A stretch of DNA of 64,000 nt from Ignavibacteria bacterium (GTDB taxonomy: Bacteria > Bacteroidota > Ignavibacteria > Ignavibacteriales > SURF-24). Position 1 is the first letter of the stretch; each line of letters begins with the position of its first letter. Made by a program: the position numbers and the translations under genes. The stretch is taken from the NCBI GenBank assembly GCA_025612245.1, contig JAAXKQ010000011.1:62001-126000 (forward strand). The letters run 5' to 3'. Under the pieces are notes generated by a model. The model did no database searches. It was given only the letters and a program-made list of their open reading frames with translations, and was not told the DNA's origin. Shown in pieces: positions 44,399 to 53,774 of this stretch.

Positions 44399-46061
44399 TC
44401 ATGTTATCCATGGAAATTATGTGGATTTTTATGACGAGAAAGGGCCCCGAAAAGGAATCCTGGCCTGGATTCTGTCGACTGACCATAAAAGAATCGGATT
44501 GATGTACCTCATAGCCCTGACGACATTCTTCTGCATCGGGGCTACAATAGGCGTTTTAATGAGACTTGAAATGCTGGGGCAGGGAAGGACAATTATGGGT
44601 CCGCAGACCTATAACTCGCTTTTTACGCTGCACGGCCTGATCATGATTTTCCTGTTCGTAATTCCGGGCATTCCTGCCGTATTCGGCAACTTTTTCCTGC
44701 CCATTATGCTCGGTGCAAAGGACGTGGCCTTCCCGAGGCTGAACCTCCTGTCATGGTGGCTTTACATTACGGGCGGAATCTTTGCCGTTTTGTCGCTCTT
44801 CCTTGCCGGAGGACCAATTGATACGGGCTGGACTTTTTATGTCCCTTACAGCCTGAGAACCGGAACGGACGTCTCCTGGATGATTCTTGCCGCCTTTATA
44901 CTCGGATTTTCATCAATCCTGACCGGACTTAATTTTATTACAACCATTCACCGCATGCGGGCTCCCGGCATGGGCTGGTTTAAGATGCCCCTGTTTGCAT
45001 GGAGCATTTATGCTACTGCCTGGATTCAGCTCATTGCTACGCCAATTGTAGGCATAACGCTGGCACTGGTTGCAATTGAAAGAATCTTTGGCGTGGGACT
45101 CTTTGACCCTACGCTTGGAGGCGACCCGATCCTCTACCAGCACATGTTCTGGATCTATTCGCATCCCGCGGTCTACATTATGATTCTGCCTGCAATGGGC
45201 GTTGTTTCGGAGATAATACCGACTTTTGCGCACAGGACAATCTTCGGCTACAAGGCAATTGCAATTTCAAGCCTTGCAATTGCATTTGTGGGATACTTTG
45301 TCTGGGGCCATCACATGTTTGTCTCCGGAATGAGCGACACCTCAAGGTGGATATTCTCTCTTTTTACTTTCCTTGTTGCAATACCGAGTGCAGTAAAGGT
45401 ATTTAACTGGACGGCAACGCTTTACAAGGGTTCAATTGACCTCAAGGCGCCCCTTCTTTTTGTGCTGGCATTTATCTTTGTCTTCTCTATCGGGGGGCTT
45501 TCGGGCCTCGTCGTTGGCGCCCTGGCAACAGACGTTCACCTGACGGATACATATTTTGTAGTTGCACACTTTCACTTTGTGGTCTTTGGCGGAACAGGGT
45601 TCATTTTCTTTGCCGCATTACACTACTGGTTCCCGAAGATGTTCGGAAAGCTTTATAACGACAATGTCGCCAAGGTTGCCATCAGCATGATTACACTTGG
45701 ATTCCTGATGCTCTACTTTACGTTTTTTATACTGGGATACCAGGGAATGCCCAGAAGATACTACGATTACCTGCCTCAGTACCACTGGGAGCACGTATTT
45801 GCCACGGTTGGCTCGTGGGTCATGATCTCCGGGTTCATAGTGATGTTTGTAAATCTTTTCATTGCCTTTAGGAAAGGCCCCAGAGCGGGCATGAACCCCT
45901 GGGGAGGAATGACACTGGAATGGACCGTTCCTTCTCCTCCTCCCATGGAGAACTTCGAGGAAATTCCGGTTATTACACACGGTCCGTACGACTATCATGC
46001 CCAGCAGGAGGCAGAACAAAAGCAGGAAGAGTTTAACCAATCAGCGGAGGATGAAAAGTGA
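44391..46061 (+). CDS. ctaD: Cytochrome c oxidase subunit I, A2-type heme-copper oxidase
   Basis: The catalytic subunit, with low-spin heme, high-spin heme and CuB, that reduces O2 to water and pumps protons. About 12 helices in 556 residues. HGLIMIF carries a heme ligand His, and WIYSHPAVYIMILP holds the CuB His and cross-linked Tyr with the YSHP sequence, which marks the A2 subfamily in place of the Glu of A1 enzymes. HFHFVVFGG provides the remaining heme ligands. It directly follows the SCO gene and overlaps subunit III. Confidence 0.97.
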   Translation: MADHVIHGNYVDFYDEKGPRKGILAWILSTDHKRIGLMYLIALTTFFCIGATIGVLMRLEMLGQGRTIMGPQTYNSLFTLHGLIMIFLFVIPGIPAVFGNFFLPIMLGAKDVAFPRLNLLSWWLYITGGIFAVLSLFLAGGPIDTGWTFYVPYSLRTGTDVSWMILAAFILGFSSILTGLNFITTIHRMRAPGMGWFKMPLFAWSIYATAWIQLIATPIVGITLALVAIERIFGVGLFDPTLGGDPILYQHMFWIYSHPAVYIMILPAMGVVSEIIPTFAHRTIFGYKAIAISSLAIAFVGYFVWGHHMFVSGMSDTSRWIFSLFTFLVAIPSAVKVFNWTATLYKGSIDLKAPLLFVLAFIFVFSIGGLSGLVVGALATDVHLTDTYFVVAHFHFVVFGGTGFIFFAALHYWFPKMFGKLYNDNVAKVAISMITLGFLMLYFTFFILGYQGMPRRYYDYLPQYHWEHVFATVGSWVMISGFIVMFVNLFIAFRKGPRAGMNPWGGMTLEWTVPSPPPMENFEEIPVITHGPYDYHAQQEAEQKQEEFNQSAEDEK

Positions 46062-46735
46062 GTAAAGTCCCTGGTGCAGTAGTCGAACAGCCCGCTCTTC
46101 CGGGCAGTCATGCAGACGGCAGTCACATGCTTGAAGAAGGGCACCATCATGCCGACAAAATGGGCGCTAAGATCGGGATGTGGCTTTTTCTTCTGACGGA
46201 ACTCCTTCTTTTCGGCGGTATGTTCTTAATATACGGCGTTTACCGTTATATGAATAACGAGGACTTTCATGCAGCAGGGCAGGGAATGAATACAATCATC
46301 GGCGCCTTTAATACTGTCATACTTTTAACCAGCAGTCTTACTGTTGCCATGTCCATAACAGCCCTGCAGAAGGGGAATAAGAGACTTTCAATCACGCTTT
46401 TGGGCTTTACGATTTTCTTTGCCGTCTGGTTTTTGATAAACAAGTATTTTGAATGGTCGCATGAGATCCACAAGGGCATATACCCGAAGTCTCCTGAACT
46501 TACGAGCCGTTCCCCGGGAGAAATCCTTTTCTTCGGGCTTTACTACGTAATGACGGGTATTCACGGCCTGCACGTCATAATAGGCATCGTTATACTCAGC
46601 TTTATGGTAGTTTTTATAGCAAAAGATAAGGTGACGAGCTCTTCATATACCAAACTTGAAAACTCGGGACTCTACTGGCACCTGGTTGACATAATATGGA
46701 TATTCTTATTTCCTCTTTTTTATTTATTACGATAA
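46058..46735 (+). CDS. ctaE: Cytochrome c oxidase subunit III
   Basis: A membrane subunit with about five helices (225 residues) that stabilises subunit I and its proton uptake. GMWLFLLTELLLFGGMF near residues 36-52 and GIHGLHVIIG near residue 166 are the family signatures. The GTG start overlaps the subunit I stop by four bases. The first 35 residues form a soluble, His-rich segment (EEGHHHADK). Confidence 0.94.
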   Translation: MSKVPGAVVEQPALPGSHADGSHMLEEGHHHADKMGAKIGMWLFLLTELLLFGGMFLIYGVYRYMNNEDFHAAGQGMNTIIGAFNTVILLTSSLTVAMSITALQKGNKRLSITLLGFTIFFAVWFLINKYFEWSHEIHKGIYPKSPELTSRSPGEILFFGLYYVMTGIHGLHVIIGIVILSFMVVFIAKDKVTSSSYTKLENSGLYWHLVDIIWIFLFPLFYLLR

Positions 46736-46744
46736 GGATTAAAC

Positions 46745-47047
46745 ATGGCTACGGATGGCACACATAACGATTCACATCCTCATATTGTTAACTACGGCAC
46801 ATACGTACTTATATGGCTGGCTTTGCTGGCCCTTACGGCTGCAACAGTTGCCGTAGCAGGAATTAACTTTGGAGGCGTCACACTGTGGCTTGCAATACTG
46901 ATTGCCTCTGCGAAAGCTACCCTTGTATTAAATGTCTTTATGCATATAAAGTTTGATGACGTCGTCTTTAAGGTGTTTATTGCAATTGCCATAATGACGT
47001 TGCTGGCAGTCTTTATTTTTACATTTGCTGATTACATATTTAGGTAA
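46745..47047 (+). CDS. ctaF: Cytochrome c oxidase subunit IV
   Basis: A 100-residue small subunit with three helices, of the prokaryotic COX4 group found with caa3-like oxidases. The sequence runs HPHIVNYGTYVLIWLALLAL, followed by KATLVLNVFMHIKFD, the usual pattern. It lies 9 bases after subunit III and 12 before subunit II. Confidence 0.88.
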   Translation: MATDGTHNDSHPHIVNYGTYVLIWLALLALTAATVAVAGINFGGVTLWLAILIASAKATLVLNVFMHIKFDDVVFKVFIAIAIMTLLAVFIFTFADYIFR

Positions 47048-47059
47048 GGGGAAGTTAAT

Positions 47060-47875
47060 ATGTCTGGAGCTTCTAGTTACGCGCAAACAGTCGATAATTC
47101 GTTTATCTATATAGTAACCATCTCGGTAATAATATTACTGGGTGTTACTGTTGCAATGATTTATTTTGTCATCAGATACAGCCGCAAGAGGAACCCGAAA
47201 CCTGCCAACATAGAGGGGAATCTTGCTCTTGAAGTAATCTGGATTACGGTGCCTACGCTTCTGGCCCTGTCGATGTTCTACTACGGCTTTACAGCCTTTG
47301 CTGAACTCAGGAAAATCCCTAAAGACGCCATGAGCATCAAGGTTACAGGACAGATGTGGAAATGGAGTTTTGCGTATGCAAACGGGAAGAAGTACGACAC
47401 ACTCTATGTGCCGGTTGATACACCTATAAAGCTGGAATTGGCGTCACTCGATGTAACGCACAGCTTTTATATCTCGTCATTCAGAATAAAGGAAGACGCA
47501 GTGCCGGGTAAGAAAACTTATCTGACGTTTACCGCAACCAAAACAGGTAACTACCAGGTAGAGTGTGCCGAATACTGCGGCATGAACCATTCCTACATGC
47601 TGAACCATGTTATAGTAATACCAAGGGAAGACTTTTCAGCCTGGTTAAACCGGAACCCAAATAATGAACCTTCGGCGGCTTCAAATGCCCACGGGGGTGT
47701 GTCCGGCGGCGGTGCTGAAAATGAACCCCAAAACTCAGGCTCCGCGCAGGATGAAACCGGGGGCTCAAAGAATACAAATTCAGCTCAGCCCCACCAGGGC
47801 GGCAGCGGCATTCAGGGCAGCCAGGATATGCAGCAAAAAGGCGGTGGGGCTAACGAGCCCAAAAAGCAAGAATGA
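47060..47875 (+). CDS. ctaC: Cytochrome c oxidase subunit II with CuA
   Basis: Receives electrons at CuA and passes them to subunit I. Two helices (about residues 15-38 and 56-78) precede the cupredoxin domain. The CuA ligands are visible: His134, Cys169, Cys173, His177 and Met180 in CAEYCGMNHSYM. There is no cytochrome c domain; instead residues about 200-271 form a low-complexity tail rich in N, G, S, Q and E. The gene is last among the oxidase subunits, whereas it is often first in related operons. A signal peptide is not evident, so the first helix probably remains. Confidence 0.95.
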   Translation: MSGASSYAQTVDNSFIYIVTISVIILLGVTVAMIYFVIRYSRKRNPKPANIEGNLALEVIWITVPTLLALSMFYYGFTAFAELRKIPKDAMSIKVTGQMWKWSFAYANGKKYDTLYVPVDTPIKLELASLDVTHSFYISSFRIKEDAVPGKKTYLTFTATKTGNYQVECAEYCGMNHSYMLNHVIVIPREDFSAWLNRNPNNEPSAASNAHGGVSGGGAENEPQNSGSAQDETGGSKNTNSAQPHQGGSGIQGSQDMQQKGGGANEPKKQE

Positions 47876-47934
47876 TCTGTGGTTGCAAAACAAATTCAAC
47901 TTTACAGCTATAATTTCATAAATAATTAATTTAA

Positions 47935-48861
47935 TTGCTTAAAACAGCACGTATTAACCAAAGAAAGCCGTTTTTTTTGAATAGACTTAATAACAAAGAG
48001 GGAATTATTCCAATATTGCTGGAACTGGGCAAAGTCCGTATCACTCTTTTTGTCGCGGTATCGACTTCGGTGGGTTTTATACTTGCCGCGGGAAAGCTTA
48101 GCTGGCAGGCATTTTTTGTTACACTCGGCGTGTTCCTGCTTGCCTGCGGTTCATCAGCACTGAACCATTTCCAGGAAAGGAATACCGATGCCATGATGAG
48201 CCGTACAAAGCAGAGACCGATTCCTTCAGGCGCCGTCAGCCCTTTTGAGGCTCTTATTGTGGTAATATCTTTTTCTTTATCGGGACTGGTAGTTCTCTAT
48301 TTTTCTGGGAGCCTCAAGGTTGCACTCCTGGGCATGCTTGCGCTTTTATGGTATAACGCCTTTTATACGCCGTTAAAGAAACTGACCGCCCTGGCCGTAG
48401 TTCCGGGCGCTCTGATTGGTTCCATTCCGCCCGTAATCGGCTACGTTGCAGCCGGCGGAAAGATGACCAATCCGGAAATCCTGGCCGTAGCGCTGTTCTT
48501 TTTTATCTGGCAGGTGCCTCATTTCTGGCTCCTGCTCATGATTTATGCAAAGGATTACCAGAGAGCGGGTTTCCCTGTTCTTACGGACCTTTTCAGCACG
48601 AAGCAGCTGACCAGGATTACATTTATGTGGATCGTGGCGCTTGCCGTAAGCTGCCTTCTGATCGCTCTTTTTGGCGTGGTGAAGAACCCCGTCATAAATA
48701 TGCTACTTGTACTTGCCGGGGCGTGGCTGGTCTGGGATTCGAGAAAACTGATTATGCACAGTTTTGAAAAAATGACGTACAGGTTTGCCTTCAGGGAGAT
48801 TAACATTTATGTCCTTTTGGTTGTGATCCTTCTTTCCATAAATAAGCTTTTTAATTTTTAA
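47935..48861 (+). CDS. ctaB: Protoheme IX farnesyltransferase (heme O synthase)
   Basis: Adds a farnesyl group to heme B to make heme O, the precursor of heme A needed by the oxidase. This polytopic membrane protein of about 308 residues has the UbiA-family motif NTDAMMSRTKQRP near residue 83 and a second Asp-rich loop at KDYQRAG. The TTG at 47935 has no clear Shine-Dalgarno; a start at a later TTG (about 47977, NRLNNKEG) is possible. No heme A synthase (ctaA) gene is visible in the window. Confidence 0.93.
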   Translation: MLKTARINQRKPFFLNRLNNKEGIIPILLELGKVRITLFVAVSTSVGFILAAGKLSWQAFFVTLGVFLLACGSSALNHFQERNTDAMMSRTKQRPIPSGAVSPFEALIVVISFSLSGLVVLYFSGSLKVALLGMLALLWYNAFYTPLKKLTALAVVPGALIGSIPPVIGYVAAGGKMTNPEILAVALFFFIWQVPHFWLLLMIYAKDYQRAGFPVLTDLFSTKQLTRITFMWIVALAVSCLLIALFGVVKNPVINMLLVLAGAWLVWDSRKLIMHSFEKMTYRFAFREINIYVLLVVILLSINKLFNF

Positions 48862-48877
48862 TACAGGATGATCCATT

Positions 48878-50263
48878 ATGGAATTTCTGAACAGGCTTGT
48901 AATACCCCAATCGGCAGAGAATCTTGAGCTCCTGAGATATATACTGATTCTTGCACTGGTACTCTTACTGCCTTACCTGGCATTCTTAAAAGGGGTATCG
49001 CTTTATTCTGTTGCCTTTAACCTCCTGGGAAGAAGAAACGGCAACGAAAACTATCTCAGATTTTCGAAAGATCTGATAGACGTGGTGACATTTAACAAGA
49101 GCATTGCCCTTGTGCTTGGAATAATTCCAATTCTAAGCCTTATACTCATCTATTCGCAGCTTTTACACGCCTCGAAGATGGGAGTTGTGGGCTTCATGTT
49201 TACAGCGGGACTCTTGTTTGTGCCGGCAGTTGTATTGATTTATTCGTATAAATATACTTTCAACCTCGACTGGCTTTTAAGTATGGCTTCCTCCTCCGGA
49301 AATACCCCGGCGGAAGGCGTTCCGGAAGAGCCTAAAATGGAAAGAAGCGAGGTCGAGGCCTTTACGAAGTCGAACCTGAGGGTGAGCAGGCGTTCAGGCA
49401 TATGGGGAGTAATACTGCTTTTTATGGCTTCCTATTTTGTTATTTCGGGCATACAGCTTTCATTTGAACCCGACATGTGGAGCCAAAAGCACACTTTCTT
49501 TGGACTTATTTTCTCTATGAGTGCGATATATAAATACATATTTTTCCTCATCTCAACCGTTGCGGCTACAAGCGGTGCAATACTGTTTTATTTTTTCTCT
49601 TGGAAAAAGCAGGAGGCAGAAGCCGGTGAAGCGAAGGAGGATAGATACAGAAATGAAATCAAGAGATTTAGCCTCATAAGCGGCATATGGGCTGTTGTGG
49701 TACTGCCGGTCTTTATTCTCCTGAGCCTCTTTATGGTTCCTCACGGGGCGGTTTCGGATTCGTTTTTCGGCCTTTCGCTTTTAATTCTCTTTATACTGTT
49801 TGCGCTTGGACACTTTTATTACATGATGCTTAAGCAGTCCGGGGTAAACTACAGCGCATCCATATTCTTTCTTCTTTTGATTTTCTTCGTGCTTTTTACG
49901 GTCAACGACCAGGTGGCCTTCAGCTACGCCACTCAAAGGCACGAGCTGGCACTGGCATCAAACTACGAGGCAATTGTAAAGGAAAAGATGGAAAAAGCCG
50001 GTAAGGGCCCGGCAATCAGCGGAAAGGACATATTTGACGGCAGGTGTTCTGCCTGTCACCGGTTCGACAGGGTGCTGGTTGGCCCGGCCTATAAGAATGT
50101 GCTTCCTAAATACGAAGGACACCGCGACCAGCTGACAGCCTTTATTTCGAACCCTACGAAAAAGGATCCTGCGTTTCCGCCCATGCCTAATCAGGGCTTA
50201 AAGCCCAGGGAAGTGGAAGCAATTGCCGATTACATAATGAAAACCTACAAGCAGTATAAATAA
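48878..50263 (+). CDS. Polytopic membrane protein with C-terminal cytochrome c
   Basis: I recognise no named family with certainty. The first 370 residues have about eight membrane helices with a charged loop near residues 145-170 and another near 245-265. The C-terminal domain is a monoheme cytochrome c with CSACH at residues 390-394 and a likely Met ligand near 436. The general plan, membrane domain followed by cytochrome c, recalls PuuD-type proteins, though their signatures are absent. Its place between ctaB and nuoA, and its own terminator, suggest a part in electron transfer to the oxidase. It may bind quinone or heme in the membrane part, which is not testable by eye. Confidence 0.75.
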   Translation: MEFLNRLVIPQSAENLELLRYILILALVLLLPYLAFLKGVSLYSVAFNLLGRRNGNENYLRFSKDLIDVVTFNKSIALVLGIIPILSLILIYSQLLHASKMGVVGFMFTAGLLFVPAVVLIYSYKYTFNLDWLLSMASSSGNTPAEGVPEEPKMERSEVEAFTKSNLRVSRRSGIWGVILLFMASYFVISGIQLSFEPDMWSQKHTFFGLIFSMSAIYKYIFFLISTVAATSGAILFYFFSWKKQEAEAGEAKEDRYRNEIKRFSLISGIWAVVVLPVFILLSLFMVPHGAVSDSFFGLSLLILFILFALGHFYYMMLKQSGVNYSASIFFLLLIFFVLFTVNDQVAFSYATQRHELALASNYEAIVKEKMEKAGKGPAISGKDIFDGRCSACHRFDRVLVGPAYKNVLPKYEGHRDQLTAFISNPTKKDPAFPPMPNQGLKPREVEAIADYIMKTYKQYK

Positions 50264-50303
50264 AGTCTTTCTCAAGCAAAGAAAAATAAATAATACTACT
50301 CTT

Positions 50304-50329
50304 AAGCTGCCCTGAAAAGGCAGCTTTCT
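50304..50329 (+). terminator. Terminator of the act-cox operon
   Basis: AAGCTGCC and GGCAGCTT form an 8-bp stem with a 7-base loop, followed by TCTTGT. It lies about 40 bases after the last respiratory gene. Confidence 0.7.
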
Positions 50330-50463
50330 TGTATTCAGCCTTCGTGCTTTGTGAGCTTCCTGAAAGTCTTCCCGGATATTCCGTCTTATTAAGGTAACTC
50401 CTTTATTTATTTGCACTTCCGGAAATCCCGGCCTAAACTGGATCTTGAGTCGGCTGATTAAGA

Positions 50464-50494
50464 TTGACATTATTTGATAAATTAGATAAATTTG
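50464..50494 (+). promoter_or_regulatory. Bacteroidota-type promoter of the nuo operon
   Basis: TTG, 20 bases, then TAAATTTG, an exact match to TAnnTTTG. Transcription would start near 50501, leaving a leader of about 22 bases before nuoA. Confidence 0.6.
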
Positions 50495-50522
50495 ACTCTT
50501 AACAACAAAATGTAAATAGTAC

Positions 50523-50891
50523 ATGATTGAACAATATATACCCATATTTCTTGTCATTGGCGTTTCTGTGGTCTTTAGCATGGCTGTCATTGCATCTTCA
50601 AAGCTTTTCGGTCCCCAGAGGCCGGACTCAGAGAAGCTTTCCACGTACGAAAGCGGCATGAAGCCCGTTGGCGGCGTGAGGGAGAGAATTTCCATAAAGT
50701 ACTACCTGGTTGCAATGCTCTTTATTGTTTTCGACATCGAAGTGATATTTGTCTATCCCTGGGGTGTTGAATTTAAGAAACTTTTGGGTGAACAGGGTAT
50801 TTCTGCACTCGTTCCGATGATTATATTCCTGGTAGTGCTTGAACTTGGTTATTTATATGTTTATAAAAAAGGCGGTCTGAAATGGGATTAG
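50523..50891 (+). CDS. nuoA: NADH-quinone oxidoreductase subunit A
   Basis: A small membrane subunit of complex I with three helices. It carries the conserved [23 protein letters not shown] segment, split here across residues about 41-63, and the [11 protein letters not shown] motif with the acidic pair. Length (122) fits. It overlaps nuoB by ten bases. It is the first gene of the nuo cluster, with a good promoter just upstream. Confidence 0.95.
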   Translation: MIEQYIPIFLVIGVSVVFSMAVIASSKLFGPQRPDSEKLSTYESGMKPVGGVRERISIKYYLVAMLFIVFDIEVIFVYPWGVEFKKLLGEQGISALVPMIIFLVVLELGYLYVYKKGGLKWD

Positions 50892-51400
50892 AAGCCAAAC
50901 TGACTTCAGATGGTTTTATAACGACAACCATAGATGCTGTAATTTCCTGGGCCAGGAAGAATTCCGTGTGGCCCATGCCTATGGGCATTTCGTGCTGTGC
51001 AATTGAAATGATGGCTTCTGCCGACCCGAAATACGACCTCTCGCGCTTTGGAAGCGAGGTAATGAGGTTCTCTCCAAGGCAGTCGGACCTGATGATTGTT
51101 GCCGGGACAGTTACATACAAGATGGCAAAGGTTGTAAGGAAAATTTACGACCAGATGCCCGACCCGAAATGGGTGATTGCAATGGGTGCCTGCACCTCCA
51201 CGGGCGGCATGTACCGCACATATTCAGTAGTGCAGGGCATAGACCAGTTCCTTCCGGTTGACGTTTATACCGCCGGGTGCCCCCCGCGTCCGGAGAACCT
51301 GATAAATGCACTCATGGAAATCCAGGAGATCATTTCAAAGACCCGCGGAAGGGATTTCCAGGATAAGCCGCTTTTGGATATGGGATTCTCAAAGCAATAA
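50882..51400 (+). CDS. nuoB: NADH-quinone oxidoreductase subunit B
   Basis: Carries cluster N2, the last electron carrier before quinone. The four cluster cysteines are visible: the CC pair in ISCCAIEMM, the Cys in MGACTSTGG and the Cys in [23 protein letters not shown] is the usual following motif. Length (172) fits. A terminator-like hairpin follows at once, which is odd inside a nuo operon. Confidence 0.96.
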   Translation: MGLEAKLTSDGFITTTIDAVISWARKNSVWPMPMGISCCAIEMMASADPKYDLSRFGSEVMRFSPRQSDLMIVAGTVTYKMAKVVRKIYDQMPDPKWVIAMGACTSTGGMYRTYSVVQGIDQFLPVDVYTAGCPPRPENLINALMEIQEIISKTRGRDFQDKPLLDMGFSKQ

Positions 51401-51401
51401 A

Positions 51402-51423
51402 GCCCCGGCATTTCGGGGTTTTT
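51402..51423 (+). terminator. Terminator-like hairpin between nuoB and nuoC
   Basis: CCCCG and CGGGG around a short loop, followed by TTTTTG. It is short but GC-pure, and lies only two bases past the nuoB stop. It may act as an attenuator within the operon rather than an operon end. Confidence 0.55.
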
Positions 51424-51476
51424 GATCCCGCCGGTTAATTCAGATTTTTTTTTATCGCCTTACTCAAAAGTAAACT

Positions 51477-51959
51477 ATGGAATTAAAAGAAGTAATTATT
51501 GAAAAGCTAAACCGCACCTTTAAGGATGCTGTCCTCGAGGTGACGGATTTCCGCGGCGACCTGGCAATAACGATTTTAGCCGGGGAAGTCGTAAAGGTTG
51601 CCAGATTCCTCAAAGAGGACAGCGACCTGGAATTCAACGTGTGCGAGGACGTAACGGCTATCGACTGGGCTACACGTAAAAACAGGTTTAGCGTGGTCTA
51701 TCACGTCTATTCACTTAAGCACAGGTTCAGGCTGAGATTGAAAGTTAACCTGGAAGGCGAGACAGCAGAGAGTGTGACTTCCGTTTGGGCTTCTGCCAAC
51801 TGGTACGAAAGGGAAACTTTTGACATGTTTGGAATAAAGTTCACCGGACACCCTGACCTCAGGCGCGTTTATATGCCCGAGGAGTTTGAATATCACCCCT
51901 TAAGAAAGGAATTCCCGCTTTTGGGTATACCAGGTTCAATACCATTACCGAAGAAATAA
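51477..51959 (+). CDS. nuoC: NADH-quinone oxidoreductase subunit C
   Basis: A peripheral arm subunit that helps form the quinone chamber. The signature WYERETFDMFGIKFTGHPDL near residues 112-131 is clear, followed by RRVYMPEEFEYHPLRKEFP. At 160 residues it is a stand-alone NuoC and not the NuoCD fusion. The next gene begins five bases after the stop. Confidence 0.95.
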   Translation: MELKEVIIEKLNRTFKDAVLEVTDFRGDLAITILAGEVVKVARFLKEDSDLEFNVCEDVTAIDWATRKNRFSVVYHVYSLKHRFRLRLKVNLEGETAESVTSVWASANWYERETFDMFGIKFTGHPDLRRVYMPEEFEYHPLRKEFPLLGIPGSIPLPKK

Positions 51960-51963
51960 CAAT

Positions 51964-53217
51964 ATGGATAACAGAATACATAAAGAAGAATTTGATTCCA
52001 AGATCCTTAAGGCGCTCATGGCGGATACGGATATCAGCATCGATGACGCGCTTGAAAATGAAATGATACTGAACATGGGTCCCCAGCACCCGGCTACACA
52101 CGGCGTCCTGCGCCTGCTCCTGAGGCTCGATGGCGAAACCGTCATGGCGTGTGTTCCGGAACTTGGATACCTGCACCGCGGCTATGAAAAACTGGCTGAA
52201 AACATGTCCTACATGGAGTTCATACCTCACACAGACAGACTCGACTATACATCAACCATGTGCAACAACGTGGCCTACGTTCTGGCCGTGGAAAAGCTTG
52301 CCGGTATCGACGTCCCTAAAAGGGCGCAGTATATAAGAATGCTCATGGCCGAGCTTTCACGCATTGCGGGGCACCTGATTGCAATTGGAACTTTTGCAAT
52401 GGACGTTGGTGCTCTTACGGTTTTGCTCTGGGCCTTCAGGGAAAGAGAGAAGATACAGGAGTTTTTCGACATGGTTGCCGGCGCCAGGTTCACCACCAGC
52501 TACACGCGCATTGGCGGCGTTGCCGCAGACGTTACCGAGGAAGCCATTGCTGTAATTAAAAACTTTGTGGATAACTTTGACCCCGCAGTTGACGAAATTG
52601 AAAAGATACTGAATACCAACAGGATATTTATAGACCGCCTTGAAGGCATCGGTTACCTTTCAAGGGAAGACGCCATAAGGCTCGGCGTTACAGGACCCAG
52701 CCTCAGGGCTTCCGGCGTTGAACACGACCTCAGGCGCTCAAATCCGTACCTGTTTTATGATGAAATGGATTTTAAGATCCCGGTTTATACCGAAGGCGAC
52801 TGCCTTGCACGTTACTTTGTCAGAATTGAAGAGCTGAGGGAAAGCGCAAAGATTGTGCGCCAGGTGCTCCAGAAAATGCCCCAGGGAGATGTAAGGGCGA
52901 ACAGCCCGAAGAAAGTTCTTCCCTATAAGACTGAGATATATACAAAAATGGAAGAGCTCATTCACGACTTTATGCTCGTCAACTTCGGAATGAACCCACC
53001 CGTCGGCGAAGTTTTCAGTGCAGTTGAAAACCCGAAAGGGGAGCTGGGGTTCTATATCGTAAGCAGGGGGCAGGGCTCACCATGGCGCTTTAAGATCCGT
53101 TCACCTTCGTTCTGCAACGTGCAGGCTCTTCCTGTCATTATTAAGGGTTGCATGATCTCAGACGTGGTTGCAATAATTGGAAGCATTGATCCTGTTATGG
53201 GTGAAGCCGATAAGTAA
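51964..53217 (+). CDS. nuoD: NADH-quinone oxidoreductase subunit D
   Basis: The 49-kDa-type subunit that forms the quinone-binding pocket with NuoB. GPQHPATHGVLRL near residues 39-51 is the hallmark, and the HRGYEKLAE motif follows near residue 74. Related to the hydrogenase large subunit but without nickel ligands. The 417 residues fit. It is separated from nuoE by about 74 bases without a clear promoter. Confidence 0.96.
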   Translation: MDNRIHKEEFDSKILKALMADTDISIDDALENEMILNMGPQHPATHGVLRLLLRLDGETVMACVPELGYLHRGYEKLAENMSYMEFIPHTDRLDYTSTMCNNVAYVLAVEKLAGIDVPKRAQYIRMLMAELSRIAGHLIAIGTFAMDVGALTVLLWAFREREKIQEFFDMVAGARFTTSYTRIGGVAADVTEEAIAVIKNFVDNFDPAVDEIEKILNTNRIFIDRLEGIGYLSREDAIRLGVTGPSLRASGVEHDLRRSNPYLFYDEMDFKIPVYTEGDCLARYFVRIEELRESAKIVRQVLQKMPQGDVRANSPKKVLPYKTEIYTKMEELIHDFMLVNFGMNPPVGEVFSAVENPKGELGFYIVSRGQGSPWRFKIRSPSFCNVQALPVIIKGCMISDVVAIIGSIDPVMGEADK

Positions 53218-53291
53218 GCATATAAAGAAGTTAAGTCTTTTATGGGCTTAAAGCAATTAAACATGAATTTTTACTTTTAGACTGAAAATAA

Positions 53292-53765
53292 ATGGATTTT
53301 AAGTTTACAGAAGAAAACCTTTCGAGAATTGAATCCGTAAGGAAAAAATACCCCGATTCAAAGGCTGCCCTCATGCCCGTGCTCTACATTGCACAGGAGC
53401 AGAACGGATATATAACACGGGAAGTAATGGACGAGGTTGCCCTGGTGCTCGGAATTAAGGCTGTTGACGTTCTGGGCGTGGCTACGTTCTACACCATGTA
53501 TCATACCTCTCCTGTAGGAAAATATCACCTGCAGGTATGCACAAACGTTTCCTGCATGCTCAAAGGCGGCTATGAAATGCTTGAGGAGACGGTAAAAAAA
53601 CTGGGCATAGGGGTAAATGAAGTTACTCCGGATGGCAAATTCTCAATTGAAGAGGTCGAATGCATGGGCTCTTGCGGAACAGCCCCCATGATGGCGGTTA
53701 ACAACGACTACTTCGAGAACCTTACGAAAGAAAAACTAAACGAAATTTTGGATTCCTTAAAATAA
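53292..53765 (+). CDS. nuoE: NADH-quinone oxidoreductase subunit E
   Basis: The [2Fe-2S] (N1a) subunit of the NADH-oxidising module. The ligand cysteines lie in VCTNVSCMLKG and VECMGSCGTAP. ATFYTMYHTSPVGKYHLQ precedes the first pair as in the family. Length (157) fits the thioredoxin-like NuoE. It is ten bases from nuoF. Confidence 0.95.
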   Translation: MDFKFTEENLSRIESVRKKYPDSKAALMPVLYIAQEQNGYITREVMDEVALVLGIKAVDVLGVATFYTMYHTSPVGKYHLQVCTNVSCMLKGGYEMLEETVKKLGIGVNEVTPDGKFSIEEVECMGSCGTAPMMAVNNDYFENLTKEKLNEILDSLK

Positions 53766-53774
53766 AAGAACCGA

